A model generated the notes under the pieces. That model did no database searches and had not been told where the DNA came from. It was given only the letters and a program-made list of their open reading frames with translations. This document shows positions 8,510-16,372 of a stretch of DNA of 34,647 nucleotides, one piece after another. The first letter of the stretch is position 1; every line of letters starts with the position of its first letter. A program made the position numbers and the translations under genes. This DNA comes from a virus, in IMG/VR virus record IMGVR_UViG_3300032116_000721, positions 1 to 34,647 of that record. One strand, given 5' to 3'.

Positions 8510-9517
8510 ATGCCTCCAAGAATTAATACAGTCAATTATATATCTGGATCTTTAACAGTAAAAGGAAATACTACATTCACTGGAACTACAGTATTTACAG
8601 GCTCAGTAACTATAAGTGGTTCAAACACCCTTGTAAATATAGGTCCATTCTTACAAAAAGGAGAAGTAGAAATCACAGGATCATTAGCACAAGGAGATGG
8701 AATATTAGCCTCAGGTTCATATTCGCATGCTCAAGGTCAACAAACTCAAGCTTTAGGAAATTATTCTCACGCTGAAGGTAGTAGTACTCAAGCAATAGGA
8801 AATTTTTCTCATGCTGAAGGAAGATTTTCTTATTCTTCAGGAGATTGGTCACATGCTGAAGGTTTAAGTACATTAGCATCTGGTTCACATTCACATACTG
8901 AAGGCCAATCTACAACAGCTATAGGAGGTTTCTCTCACGCTGAAGGTGATGGTACTCAAGCAATAGGAAATTGGTCACACGCTGAAGGTAGAATAAGTAA
9001 AGCTTCAGGATCATATTCACATGCTGAAGGACATCAAACTATAACTTTAGGAGATTGGTCACATACTGAAGGATATTTAACAACAGCCTCAGCTCAATAT
9101 TCACACGCTGAAGGTAGACAAACATTAGCTTCAGGCGATCACTCACACGCAGAAGGTAGACAAACAATAGCCTCAGGAATAGGAGCTCATGCAACAGGTT
9201 GGTATTCAACCGCCTCAGGTGATTATTCATTTGCTACAGGATTAGGTTCATCAGCAGATGCTAATTATCAAACGGTAGTGGGTAAATATAATGCTAAAGA
9301 TAACACAAATATATTTATTGTTGGAACTGGTACAAGTGATAGTAATAGAAAAAATGGATTAATAGTAACACCAAGTGGCTCTATAGTAGTTCCATCAACA
9401 GCCTCAGCTCCAACATATGTTGGAATGTCAGGAGAAATAGTACCTGTTGAAATTGGTGGAAATTATTACATTTATGTTTATATAGGTAATGCTTGGAGAA
9501 GTGCTTCACTAGCTTAA
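8510..9517 (+). CDS. Tail fibre with YadA-head-like SHAEG beta-roll repeats (335 aa)
   Basis: Residues 10-60 are TGS-type repeats (SGSLTVKGNTTFTGTTVFTG). Residues 71-252 are 13 tandem 14-residue units of the form [YFWH]-S-H-A-E-G-x7-G-x, the repeat of trimeric autotransporter adhesin heads (YadA/Hep_Hag type, a left-handed beta-roll). The last 80 residues are a distinct C-terminal domain starting GKYNAKDNTNIFIVGTG and ending in an aromatic strand (NYYIYVYIGNAWRSASLA). No anchor or signal peptide is present, so this is not a bacterial autotransporter; the fold is used as a trimeric fibre shaft. It closes the cassette and is followed by a strong hairpin terminator. Confidence 0.85.
   Translation: MPPRINTVNYISGSLTVKGNTTFTGTTVFTGSVTISGSNTLVNIGPFLQKGEVEITGSLAQGDGILASGSYSHAQGQQTQALGNYSHAEGSSTQAIGNFSHAEGRFSYSSGDWSHAEGLSTLASGSHSHTEGQSTTAIGGFSHAEGDGTQAIGNWSHAEGRISKASGSYSHAEGHQTITLGDWSHTEGYLTTASAQYSHAEGRQTLASGDHSHAEGRQTIASGIGAHATGWYSTASGDYSFATGLGSSADANYQTVVGKYNAKDNTNIFIVGTGTSDSNRKNGLIVTPSGSIVVPSTASAPTYVGMSGEIVPVEIGGNYYIYVYIGNAWRSASLA
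8720..9265 (+). repeat. Thirteen 42-nt (14-aa) SHAEG repeats
   Basis: Thirteen consecutive 14-codon units run without gap. Twelve begin aromatic/His-S-H-A-E-G or a close variant (SHAQG, SHTEG, AHATG), and the thirteenth is YSFATG. The last two units are the most degenerate. The DNA repeats are imperfect, and the encoded pattern is what is conserved. This could support unit gain or loss between related phages. Confidence 0.9.
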
Positions 9518-9537
9518 TAAAAAATAAAATTTAATTT

Positions 9538-9564
9538 AAGGCTTGGATTTCCCAAGCCTTTTTT
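9538..9564 (+). terminator. Intrinsic terminator after the fibre cassette
   Basis: A perfect 9-bp stem, AAGGCTTGG (9538-9546) with CCAAGCCTT (9552-9560), a 5-nt loop, and a T run that continues to 9564. It lies 20 nt after the SHAEG fibre stop. The T run merges directly into the next promoter-like motif. Confidence 0.85.
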
Positions 9565-9576
9565 ATATTTATAACA
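9565..9576 (+). promoter_or_regulatory. Putative phage promoter motif abutting a terminator
   Basis: ATATTTATAACA starts at the base following the terminator T run and begins 23 nt before the ATG at 9588. It matches the repeated intergenic consensus. Confidence 0.55.
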
Positions 9577-9587
9577 AAATAAAATTT

Positions 9588-9836
9588 ATGACAACAAGAG
9601 TTTTAACACCTGAAGAAATTCAATCATTAAAATCTCTTCAACAAAAAAGAGTTCAATTAACTGAGCAATTTGGAGTAGTCGAATTAAGAATCCAGGAAAT
9701 TAATCTTCAAAAAGATTATCTTATTGAAGAATTAAAAAAAGTAAGACAAGAAGAAATTAAAATAGGTGAATCTTTACAACAAAAGTATGGAGAAGGAACA
9801 ATAAATCTTGAAAGAGGAGAATTTACAAGTGCCTAA
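9588..9836 (+). CDS. Small coiled-coil protein (82 aa), possible assembly chaperone
   Basis: The start is taken at ATG 9588 (MTTRVLTPEEIQ), behind an AAAATAAAATTT leader. The frame extends upstream to a TTG at 9543, but that lies inside the terminator hairpin and is rejected. Residues 8-65 form one long charged helix with heptad spacing (LKSLQQKRVQL, then LQKDYLIEELKKVRQEE), ending in KYGEGTINLERGEF. I do not recognise a named family. It has its own promoter-like motif and lies between a terminator and the sheath promoter, so it is probably expressed alone. T4 gp57A, a fibre-folding chaperone, is a coiled coil of similar size (79 aa). That comparison is by size and fold only and is speculative. 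Confidence 0.75.
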   Translation: MTTRVLTPEEIQSLKSLQQKRVQLTEQFGVVELRIQEINLQKDYLIEELKKVRQEEIKIGESLQQKYGEGTINLERGEFTSA

Positions 9837-9856
9837 TACTTTTAAAAAGTTTCACC

Positions 9857-9868
9857 ATATTTATAACA
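9857..9868 (+). promoter_or_regulatory. Putative phage promoter motif before tail sheath
   Basis: ATATTTATAACA, identical to the copy at 9565, begins 32 nt before the sheath start codon. The sheath is needed in high copy number, so a dedicated promoter is expected. Confidence 0.55.
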
Positions 9869-9888
9869 AAATTAAATAATACATAACA

Positions 9889-11976
9889 ATGGCAGAAACT
9901 TTAATATCCCCAGGTGTCTTAGCAAGAGAGAATGATTCATCTTTTGTATCTAGAAGACCAGTCACTGTAGGAGCAGCTATTATAGGACCAACTGTAAAAG
10001 GTCCTGTTGAAGTCCCAACAATTATTACTACTTATAATCAGTATGTTAATGTTTTTGGTACTACCTTTTTAAGCGGTAGTGTGAATGATAAAAAAACTTA
10101 TTCATATTTTACTTCAATAGCAGCTTACAACTATTTTGTAAATGGAGGAACATCATTATTAGTAGCAAGAGTAGTATCTAGTTCTACTTCTTATTTACCT
10201 GCTACAGCATCTATTTATAATTCATTGCTAGCTACCACAGCATCTGCCACTTTAGATATTACTCCTTTTGATACTGAAGCTGCTACGGTAGGTTCAAGTT
10301 CATTTTCATTAAATGGAATTACTTTTACATTAACTGGAAGTGCAGGTGGAACAAATACTTCAAATGTTATTTATGTACCATCAGGATCAACAGCTATTGA
10401 TTCAGCTGTTTCCTTATCTTTAGCTATTAACGCTAGTTCTTCAATAGCTCCTTATAGTGCATCATTTCAATATGTAACTGCTAGTAATTCTAGTGCTAAT
10501 TTAAATTTATTTTCAACAACCGGAGTTTCAGGATTAACTGGTAACACATACTATTATATATCTGGAAGTACTACAACTTATTTTGCTGGAGGTACTAATC
10601 AAGCTGCTTTTGTTATAGAAACACTTTCTGAAGGAGATCTTATGAATAGTGCTGGAGCTGAAGGAGCTAACAATATTTTAATTAATGGAACTGAAAATAA
10701 TTTAAGATTTCAAATTGTTAATTCTAATACAGCTAATGGTACTTTTGATTTATTAGTTAGAAGAGGAAATGATAATATTTTACAACCTACTATTCTTGAA
10801 ACTTGGACTAATTTAAGTTTAGATCCTAATACTTCTAATTACATAGCTAGAGCTATTGGTAATCAAGTAGAAGAATATGATCCAAATGATAATCAAATGG
10901 AATATACTGGTGAATTTACTGTTAGATCTAACTACATTAGAATAAAACAAGTAGGATATACTACACCAAATTATTTTGATAACAATGGAGTAGCTAAAAC
11001 TCAATTTACAGCTTCTTTACCTATGAATATTAGTGGAGCGTTTGGTGGAGCTAATGGAAATATAGCTGGTGGAGCTAATTTTTACGAAAATATTAATAAT
11101 ACTAATACTCAAGGATTAATAGCCGAAGATTATGATAATATGATTAATTTATTATCTAATACTGATGATTATAAATTTAACATGTTAATTACTCCTGGAT
11201 TGGTTGATGAATTTGGAACTCATAAAGATAAAATTACAAGCATTATAACTAATACCCAAGATAGAGGAGATAATATCTACATTATCGATCCAGTAGGATA
11301 TGGTAGTAGTGTGGGAGCAGTAGTGCAACAAGCTTCTTCACGTAACACTTCATATGCCGCTGAATATTGGCCTTGGTGTCAAATTGTTGACCCTAATACT
11401 GGTAATTTAGTTTGGGTTCCTGCTTCAACATTAATAGCTGGTGTATATGCTTATAATGATGCTGTATCTGAACCATGGTTTGCACCTGCAGGTATTAATA
11501 GGGGTGGTTTATCTCAAGTAGTTAGAGTAGAACAAAAATTATCTCAAGCTAATAGAGATACTTTATACAATGGAAAAATAAATCCAATAGCTACATTCCC
11601 TGGATCAGGAATTGTAGTATATGGTCAGAAAACATTACAAACTAGAGCTTCAGCTTTAGATCGTGTAAACGTTAGAAGATTATTAATTGCTCTTAAATCA
11701 TACATTTCTCAAGTAGCACTTAATTTGGTATTTGAACAAAATACAATTGCTACAAGAAATCAATTCTTATCACAAGTTAACCCATATTTAACAAGTGTTC
11801 AACAAAGACAAGGATTGTATGCTTTTAGAGTAATTATGGATGATTCAAATAATACTCCAGATGTAATTGATAGAAATGAGTTAATAGGCCAAATTTACTT
11901 ACAGCCAACTAAAACTGCTGAATTTATTTACCTAGACTTTAATATCACTCCAACTGGAGCAACTTTCCCTGGATAA
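9889..11976 (+). CDS. gp18: Tail sheath protein, T4 gp18 family
   Basis: A 695-residue contractile sheath subunit (T4 gp18 is 659 aa). The N-terminus, ISPGVLARENDSS then AAIIGPTVKGPVEVP and a Y-x-x-F-G motif, is the standard sheath start. The middle (about residues 100-300) is a Ser/Thr-rich insertion that should be surface-exposed. The conserved C-terminal domain (residues 560-690) includes RVNVRRLLIALKSYI, a F-x-x-N-T-x-x-T-R-x-x-F segment and GQIYLQPTKTAEFI, the part that links neighbouring subunits. It stands before the tube gene in the usual order and has its own promoter-like motif. The identification is secure. Confidence 0.93.
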   Translation: MAETLISPGVLARENDSSFVSRRPVTVGAAIIGPTVKGPVEVPTIITTYNQYVNVFGTTFLSGSVNDKKTYSYFTSIAAYNYFVNGGTSLLVARVVSSSTSYLPATASIYNSLLATTASATLDITPFDTEAATVGSSSFSLNGITFTLTGSAGGTNTSNVIYVPSGSTAIDSAVSLSLAINASSSIAPYSASFQYVTASNSSANLNLFSTTGVSGLTGNTYYYISGSTTTYFAGGTNQAAFVIETLSEGDLMNSAGAEGANNILINGTENNLRFQIVNSNTANGTFDLLVRRGNDNILQPTILETWTNLSLDPNTSNYIARAIGNQVEEYDPNDNQMEYTGEFTVRSNYIRIKQVGYTTPNYFDNNGVAKTQFTASLPMNISGAFGGANGNIAGGANFYENINNTNTQGLIAEDYDNMINLLSNTDDYKFNMLITPGLVDEFGTHKDKITSIITNTQDRGDNIYIIDPVGYGSSVGAVVQQASSRNTSYAAEYWPWCQIVDPNTGNLVWVPASTLIAGVYAYNDAVSEPWFAPAGINRGGLSQVVRVEQKLSQANRDTLYNGKINPIATFPGSGIVVYGQKTLQTRASALDRVNVRRLLIALKSYISQVALNLVFEQNTIATRNQFLSQVNPYLTSVQQRQGLYAFRVIMDDSNNTPDVIDRNELIGQIYLQPTKTAEFIYLDFNITPTGATFPG

Positions 11977-11992
11977 AAAGTTAGAAATTTAG

Positions 11993-12004
11993 ATATGTAT
12001 AATA
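11993..12004 (+). promoter_or_regulatory. Putative phage promoter motif before tail tube
   Basis: ATATGTATAATA is the G variant of the repeated motif and begins 30 nt before the tail tube ATG. Having a separate copy before the tube agrees with its need for high expression. Confidence 0.5.
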
Positions 12005-12022
12005 AATTAAAATAAAATAAAA

Positions 12023-12511
12023 ATGGCAGTATTATCACCCAATGAAATATTTTTCACAGCGTTTGAACCTAAGGTAAAAAATCGCTTTATAATGTATGTT
12101 GATGGTATCCCTTCATATGTTATTAAAAAAATAGGTGCTGTAGGTGTAACAATGGATGAAATCGTATTAAACCATATTAACGTTTACCGTAAAATTAAAG
12201 GTAAAGCTAAATGGGATGATATAGAAATGACATTATTTGACCCTATCACTCCTTCAGGAGCTCAAGCAGTAATGGAATGGGTTCGTTTACATCACGAATC
12301 TGTTACAGGCCGTGATGGTTACTCTGATTTTTATAAGAAAGATGTAACTATTGATATTTTAGGTCCTGTAGGTGATATTGTTTCTGAATGGATTATTAAA
12401 GGAGCATTTATTAAATCAGCTAAATTTGGTGATTATAGCTGGGATGATGAAAACGCTGCTCAAGAAATCACTGTTAACTTAGGAATGGATTATTGTATCT
12501 TGAACTTCTAA
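12023..12511 (+). CDS. gp19: Tail tube protein, T4 gp19 family
   Basis: A 162-residue protein, nearly identical in length to T4 gp19 (163 aa), the subunit of the inner tube through which DNA passes. The sequence shows the expected pattern of a tail tube beta-barrel: KVKNRFIMYVDGIPSYVIKK, then DEIVLNHINVYRKIKGK, then WDDIEMTLFDP and a C-terminal SAKFGDYSWDDENAAQEI strand. It follows the sheath and ends with a strong terminator. CGT and AAC codons are more frequent here than in neighbouring genes, as expected for a highly expressed protein. Confidence 0.92.
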   Translation: MAVLSPNEIFFTAFEPKVKNRFIMYVDGIPSYVIKKIGAVGVTMDEIVLNHINVYRKIKGKAKWDDIEMTLFDPITPSGAQAVMEWVRLHHESVTGRDGYSDFYKKDVTIDILGPVGDIVSEWIIKGAFIKSAKFGDYSWDDENAAQEITVNLGMDYCILNF

Positions 12512-12530
12512 TTTAATAAAAATAAATTTA

Positions 12531-12566
12531 AAGAAAGCTCACTAAATTTGGTGAGCTTCTTTATTT
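12531..12566 (+). terminator. Intrinsic terminator after tail tube
   Basis: AAGCTCAC (12535-12542) pairs with GTGAGCTT (12551-12558) across an 8-nt loop. Further A/T pairing with TCTT is possible, and a T-rich tail follows. It lies 20 nt after the tube stop and just before another promoter-like motif. Confidence 0.8.
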
Positions 12567-12571
12567 TTCGT

Positions 12572-12583
12572 ATATGTATAACA
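12572..12583 (+). promoter_or_regulatory. Putative phage promoter motif before the gp26-like gene
   Basis: ATATGTATAACA begins 40 nt before the ATG at 12612 and directly follows the tube terminator. It repeats the terminator-then-promoter arrangement seen at 9538-9576. Confidence 0.5.
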
Positions 12584-12611
12584 GAATAATAAGTTACACT
12601 AAATAAAATTT

Positions 12612-13340
12612 ATGGAAAGAACAATTGCAACAGAAATAATTGACCTACCTTCAAAAGGTCTAATTTACCCAGAAGACAATCCTTTATCAAGCGGTGCTAT
12701 TGAAATGAAATATATGACCGCTAAAGAAGAAGATATTTTAACTAATCAAAATTATATTCAAAAAGGTATAGTTTTAGATAAATTACTTCAAGCTTTAATT
12801 GTATCAAAAGTTAATTATAATGATCTAATTGTAGGAGATAAAAATGCTATAATGATAGCAGCCCGTATTTTAGGTTATGGTAAAGATTATATATTTGAAT
12901 ATGATGGCCAAGAATATACAGTAGATTTATCTCTTATAGATAATAAAGAATTTGATGCTTCTAAATTAGTATCTAAAGGAATTAATGAATTTAGTTATAC
13001 TTTACCATCAAATGGTATAAACATTACTTATAAAATCTTAACTCATGGTGATGAACAAAAAATTAGTAATGAAATAGAAGGTCTTAAAAAAATTAATAAA
13101 AACGTTTCTCCTGAATTATCAACAAGATTAAAATATATGATAACTTCAGTTAATGGAGATCGAGAAACTAAAACAATCCGAGAATTTGTTGATAATCATC
13201 TTTTAGCTCGAGATTCGCGAGAATTAAGAAAACACATTAAAGAAACTCAACCAGACGTAGATCTGACTTTTTTTCCCGATGGAAGTTCCAATAGAGTCGA
13301 TATCCCAGTTGGGATTAAGTTTTTTTGGCCTGACTTCTGA
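12612..13340 (+). CDS. gp26: T4 gp26-type baseplate/tail assembly protein
   Basis: A 242-residue protein of the T4 base-plate family represented by gp26 (T4: 208 aa). The N-terminal signature is clear: DLPSKGLIYPEDNPL, then GAIEMKYMTAKEEDIL, then a helix with LDKLLQALI. The C-terminus ends in DIPVGIKFFWPDF. T4 gp26 is classed as a baseplate hub assembly protein. Here the gene lies between the tail tube and the tape measure, where other phages place tail assembly chaperones. Its last 62 nt overlap a second open frame (13279-13653), and two runs of seven T's, 13268-13274 and 13320-13326, lie at or near the ends of that overlap. This makes programmed frameshifting a real possibility. Confidence 0.8.
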   Translation: MERTIATEIIDLPSKGLIYPEDNPLSSGAIEMKYMTAKEEDILTNQNYIQKGIVLDKLLQALIVSKVNYNDLIVGDKNAIMIAARILGYGKDYIFEYDGQEYTVDLSLIDNKEFDASKLVSKGINEFSYTLPSNGINITYKILTHGDEQKISNEIEGLKKINKNVSPELSTRLKYMITSVNGDRETKTIREFVDNHLLARDSRELRKHIKETQPDVDLTFFPDGSSNRVDIPVGIKFFWPDF

Positions 13341-13653
13341 AACAGCTCCAATAATTAGAGCTAATTTATTTACTCAAATACATGAAATAGTATTTCATGG
13401 TAAAGGCGGATATGACTGGCATACTGTTTATGAGATGCCACGTTGGCTCCGCCAATTTACTTTTAATAAAATAGATGAATTTTATAAAAAAGAAAATGAA
13501 GAGTATGAAAAAGCTAAAGGTGGTGGTTCTAATAAATCAACATTAATTGACCCATCAGGTAAAATTAATAAGGAAAATTGGAAAAGTGTACCTAAACCAA
13601 TAACGCCTGGAACATCTAATAATTCATCTAAACCTAGAGTTAAATATAAATAA
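13279..13653 (+). CDS. Overlapping downstream frame, gp51-like; possible frameshift extension of gp26
   Basis: A 124-codon frame counted from ATG 13279; the frame is open from 13267. It contains ANLFTQIHEIVFHGKGGY then DWHTVYEMPRWLRQFTF, a compact conserved-looking domain, and ends in a Lys/Ser/Pro-rich disordered tail. T4 has gene 51 directly after gene 26, but gp51 is 249 aa, so equivalence is uncertain. The ATG has no A-rich leader, unlike most starts here. The frame is +1 (equivalently -2) to gp26, and both T7 runs allow slippage; at 13320-13326 a +1 slip would re-pair TTT with TTT and join GIKFF to GLTSETAPI. It may be made as a fusion, by internal initiation, or both. Confidence 0.7.
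   Translation: MEVPIESISQLGLSFFGLTSETAPIIRANLFTQIHEIVFHGKGGYDWHTVYEMPRWLRQFTFNKIDEFYKKENEEYEKAKGGGSNKSTLIDPSGKINKENWKSVPKPITPGTSNNSSKPRVKYK
13320..13326 (+). promoter_or_regulatory. Candidate frameshift site, run of seven T
   Basis: In the gp26 frame the codons read AAG TTT TTT TGG, with the sevenfold T followed by GG. A +1 slip of the second TTT keeps perfect codon-anticodon pairing and enters the downstream frame at GGC. A matching T7 run lies at 13268-13274. No convincing downstream hairpin was found by eye. Confidence 0.4.
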
Positions 13654-13667
13654 AATTTAAATTTTTA

Positions 13668-13679
13668 ATATTTATAATA
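13668..13679 (+). promoter_or_regulatory. Putative phage promoter motif before the tape measure
   Basis: ATATTTATAATA, identical to the copy before gp13, begins 29 nt before the tape-measure ATG. It follows a short A/T palindromic stretch. Confidence 0.5.
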
Positions 13680-13696
13680 GATAAATACTCTCTTTA

Positions 13697-16369
13697 ATGG
13701 CTGATGATAAAAATAAACTAGATTCCAAAGAAATAGAAGAATTAAGAAAACTTATACAACTTTTACAAAAAGAAATAAGTGAACTTGATTTTAAAAAATT
13801 AATAGAATCAGGAGGATCAGCCCGAACTCTTTTAGATAGTTTACGAAAAGAAGCAAAAGAACTTAATGATGATTTTAATGATGCTTCTTTTAATTTTAAA
13901 AAAATAGTTCAAGAAATTAAAAATTCTGATGAAGGCTTTAAATCCGCAAGTAAATCATTTAACAAACTATCAGAAATAGCTGAAAAAGTAAAGTATCATC
14001 AATCTGGTATTTCTAAACTATCATCTGATGAAATTAAAAATTTACAAAAACAAGTTGCTCAAGAAAAACAAAGGTTAGCAGATTCTAGTAAATTTTTAAA
14101 TAATAAAACATCTAAATTACAAAAAATTAGTTCTGAACTTGATAGTGAAATCCAAAAATTAACTAACCAAGATTTTCTTTTAGATAAAGAATATGATAGA
14201 TTAGGTAGTCTTTTAAATAGACAAGAAAAAATAAATAAAGAATTAAGTAAAACAGAGGCAATTCATAAACAAGTTAACGCTGCTATAAATGATGAGGATA
14301 AATCTTTTCAAGCTTTAGATAAAACATTAGGAAATATAAATAAGCAAACAGAAGACGAAAATAAAAAATTAGCAGGTACAAAAGGATTAATAGCAGGAGT
14401 AAATGAAATACCATTTTTAAGAGGAATAACAGATACTAATAAAATGTTAGATGCTGCTAATGCTAAAATAGCAGCTGGTGGAAGTGGAACCCAAGCTTTA
14501 GGGGCAGCTTTTAAAAATTTAGGAGGACAAATAAAAGGTAACCTAATAAATCCAGTAACTATAGTTGTATTTTTAGTACAACAATTAATAGAAGCTCTTA
14601 AAATAGCTGATACATCTACTGGAGATTTAGCTAAACAATTTGATTTAACATATCAAGGAGCTAGTAGTGTTAGAAGAGAATTAAATAGTATAGCTAATGA
14701 ATCTATGGATACTGCTGTAACTACTAAAGGATTGCAAGAATCTATGGTAGCTATAGGTAAATCTTTAGGTGTTAATACTCAATTAAATAAAGAAGATTTA
14801 ATTACTTTTACTAAATTAAGAGAACAAGCGGGATTTACTAATGATGAGTTAATAGGAATTCAAAGAACAACCTTAGCTACAGGCGGCAGTTTAGAAGATA
14901 ATGCTAAATCATTTATGGGTACTGTAGCTAAAATGAATGCCCAAAATAAATTAGCTATAAACGCTAAACAATTATTAAAAGAAGTAGCTAATGTTTCAGA
15001 CGCTATTAAATTGTCAGTTGGTGGAACAGCAACCAAATTAGCTGAAGCTGCATTTAAAGCAAAACAATTTGGTATTAATTTAGAACAAGCCGATAAAATA
15101 TCTCAAAGTTTGTTAGACTTTGAAAACTCAATTAACAATGAAATATCAGCTGAATTAATCACTGGTAAAGATTTAAATTTTGAAAAAGCAAGATTATTAG
15201 CCATTAATGGTGATATAGCAGGTGCATCAGCTGAAATATTAAAACAAGTAGGTGGTACAGCTGAATTTACTAAGATGAATCGTATTCAACAAGAAGCTAT
15301 AGCTAAAGCTGCGGGTATGACAAGAGATGAATTAGCTAAATCTTTAGTTGATAGAGAAGCTGCTCAAAAATTAGGTGCTAAAGAAGGCCAATCTGCTCAA
15401 GATAGATATAATGAGTTAGTTAAACAATATGGAGTTGAAAAAGCTAGTGCTATGTTAGGTGATGAAGCATTAGCTAATCAATTTAAACAACAATCAGTAC
15501 AAGAAAGATTTACAGCTGCTATTGAAAAATTAAAAGAAGTATTTATAAGTTTAGCTGATCCTTTGATGGCGGTATTTGATATTTTTGCATTAATTTTAAA
15601 ACCTGTAGGAGCTATAGCTGGAATTATAGGAATGGTAGTTGGAGGTCCTTTAAAAACCATGATTGATGGTGTAACTAAAATATTTGGATTATTTACAGGC
15701 TCTACTAAAGAATTAGGATTTTGGGAGGCTACTTTAGGTTCAATAGCTATTATAGTTGGGGCTATTAAAACATATCAATTTGCTATAGCTGGATATGAAA
15801 AATTAGCTGCTTTTTATGCTGGAGTTAAAGCCGCTGCTGAAAAACAAGGTTTGATATCTTTAGCAGCTCAAATAGGAAGACAAGCAATATTAACTGCTTC
15901 TAAAATAGCAGCAGCAGTAGCTGAAATAACTGGTATGTCTGCTGCTACATTAGGTGTAGCGGCGGGTATAGCATTAGCAGCTGGAGCCGCTGCTTGGGCA
16001 TTTTTAGGTAGTAAAAAAGGAAATGACGTAGTTTCTCAAGGATATGGCAAACGTACATTGATGGGACCTGAAGGTAAAATAGCATTAAATGATAAAGACA
16101 CAGTAATAGCAGGGACAAATTTATTTCCTAAAGAAAAATCATCATCACCTTCTATTTCTCCTCCACCTTCACCAGCTATTGCTGCTGCTACTGCAGTCAC
16201 TGCTGCTACTACTACTAATAAACAAGACAATAAAGATATTGTTAATGAATTAAAAACTATAAAATCAGAACAATCTAAAGCTAACTCTAAACCGACAGTC
16301 ATAGAAAATAATATGAATGGTACTAATTTTGGTACTGCTGTAGCTATGAGTACTTATAAAACTCAATAA
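13697..16369 (+). CDS. Tail tape measure protein (890 aa), functional analogue of T4 gp29
   Basis: The first 230 residues are a long Lys/Glu-rich coiled coil (ELRKLIQLLQKEISEL and similar). The middle is helical and Ala-rich. Hydrophobic, membrane-like segments occur near residues 286-300 (TIVVFLVQQLIEAL), 623-655 (ending in VGAIAGIIGMVVGGPL) and 750-772 (LGVAAGIALAAGAAAWAFLG). The C-terminus is a Pro/Ser/Ala linker followed by a short NNMNGTNFGTAVAMSTYKTQ end. Coiled coil plus a few hydrophobic helices, and position after the gp26-like genes, are the usual signs of a tape measure, which sets tail length and may form a membrane channel. It is longer than T4 gp29 (590 aa), which predicts a longer tail. 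I see no lysozyme or peptidase motif inside it. Confidence 0.8.
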   Translation: MADDKNKLDSKEIEELRKLIQLLQKEISELDFKKLIESGGSARTLLDSLRKEAKELNDDFNDASFNFKKIVQEIKNSDEGFKSASKSFNKLSEIAEKVKYHQSGISKLSSDEIKNLQKQVAQEKQRLADSSKFLNNKTSKLQKISSELDSEIQKLTNQDFLLDKEYDRLGSLLNRQEKINKELSKTEAIHKQVNAAINDEDKSFQALDKTLGNINKQTEDENKKLAGTKGLIAGVNEIPFLRGITDTNKMLDAANAKIAAGGSGTQALGAAFKNLGGQIKGNLINPVTIVVFLVQQLIEALKIADTSTGDLAKQFDLTYQGASSVRRELNSIANESMDTAVTTKGLQESMVAIGKSLGVNTQLNKEDLITFTKLREQAGFTNDELIGIQRTTLATGGSLEDNAKSFMGTVAKMNAQNKLAINAKQLLKEVANVSDAIKLSVGGTATKLAEAAFKAKQFGINLEQADKISQSLLDFENSINNEISAELITGKDLNFEKARLLAINGDIAGASAEILKQVGGTAEFTKMNRIQQEAIAKAAGMTRDELAKSLVDREAAQKLGAKEGQSAQDRYNELVKQYGVEKASAMLGDEALANQFKQQSVQERFTAAIEKLKEVFISLADPLMAVFDIFALILKPVGAIAGIIGMVVGGPLKTMIDGVTKIFGLFTGSTKELGFWEATLGSIAIIVGAIKTYQFAIAGYEKLAAFYAGVKAAAEKQGLISLAAQIGRQAILTASKIAAAVAEITGMSAATLGVAAGIALAAGAAAWAFLGSKKGNDVVSQGYGKRTLMGPEGKIALNDKDTVIAGTNLFPKEKSSSPSISPPPSPAIAAATAVTAATTTNKQDNKDIVNELKTIKSEQSKANSKPTVIENNMNGTNFGTAVAMSTYKTQ

Positions 16370-16372
16370 TTT

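Noticed and set aside
8673-9230. Minus-strand open frames (8673-8894, 9039-9230) across the SHAEG repeats
   Set aside because: They are antisense shadows of the repetitive fibre gene, composed of low-complexity Leu/Asn-rich sequence without a start leader.
8720-9265. Regular 42-nt repeats as a CRISPR-like array
   Set aside because: The repeats are coding, in frame, contiguous without unique spacers, and match a known adhesin repeat.
9543-9587. Upstream TTG start for the 82-aa coiled-coil gene
   Set aside because: The extension would begin inside the terminator hairpin and pass through the promoter motif; the ATG at 9588 has the usual A-rich leader.
3821-13679. Reading the repeated motif as T4 late promoters on the minus strand (TATAAATA is its reverse complement)
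   Set aside because: No credible minus-strand genes exist, and all copies are positioned relative to + strand starts.
15478-16302. Minus-strand frames inside the tape measure
   Set aside because: Short, no leader or promoter, and fully inside a gene with convincing protein features on the + strand.
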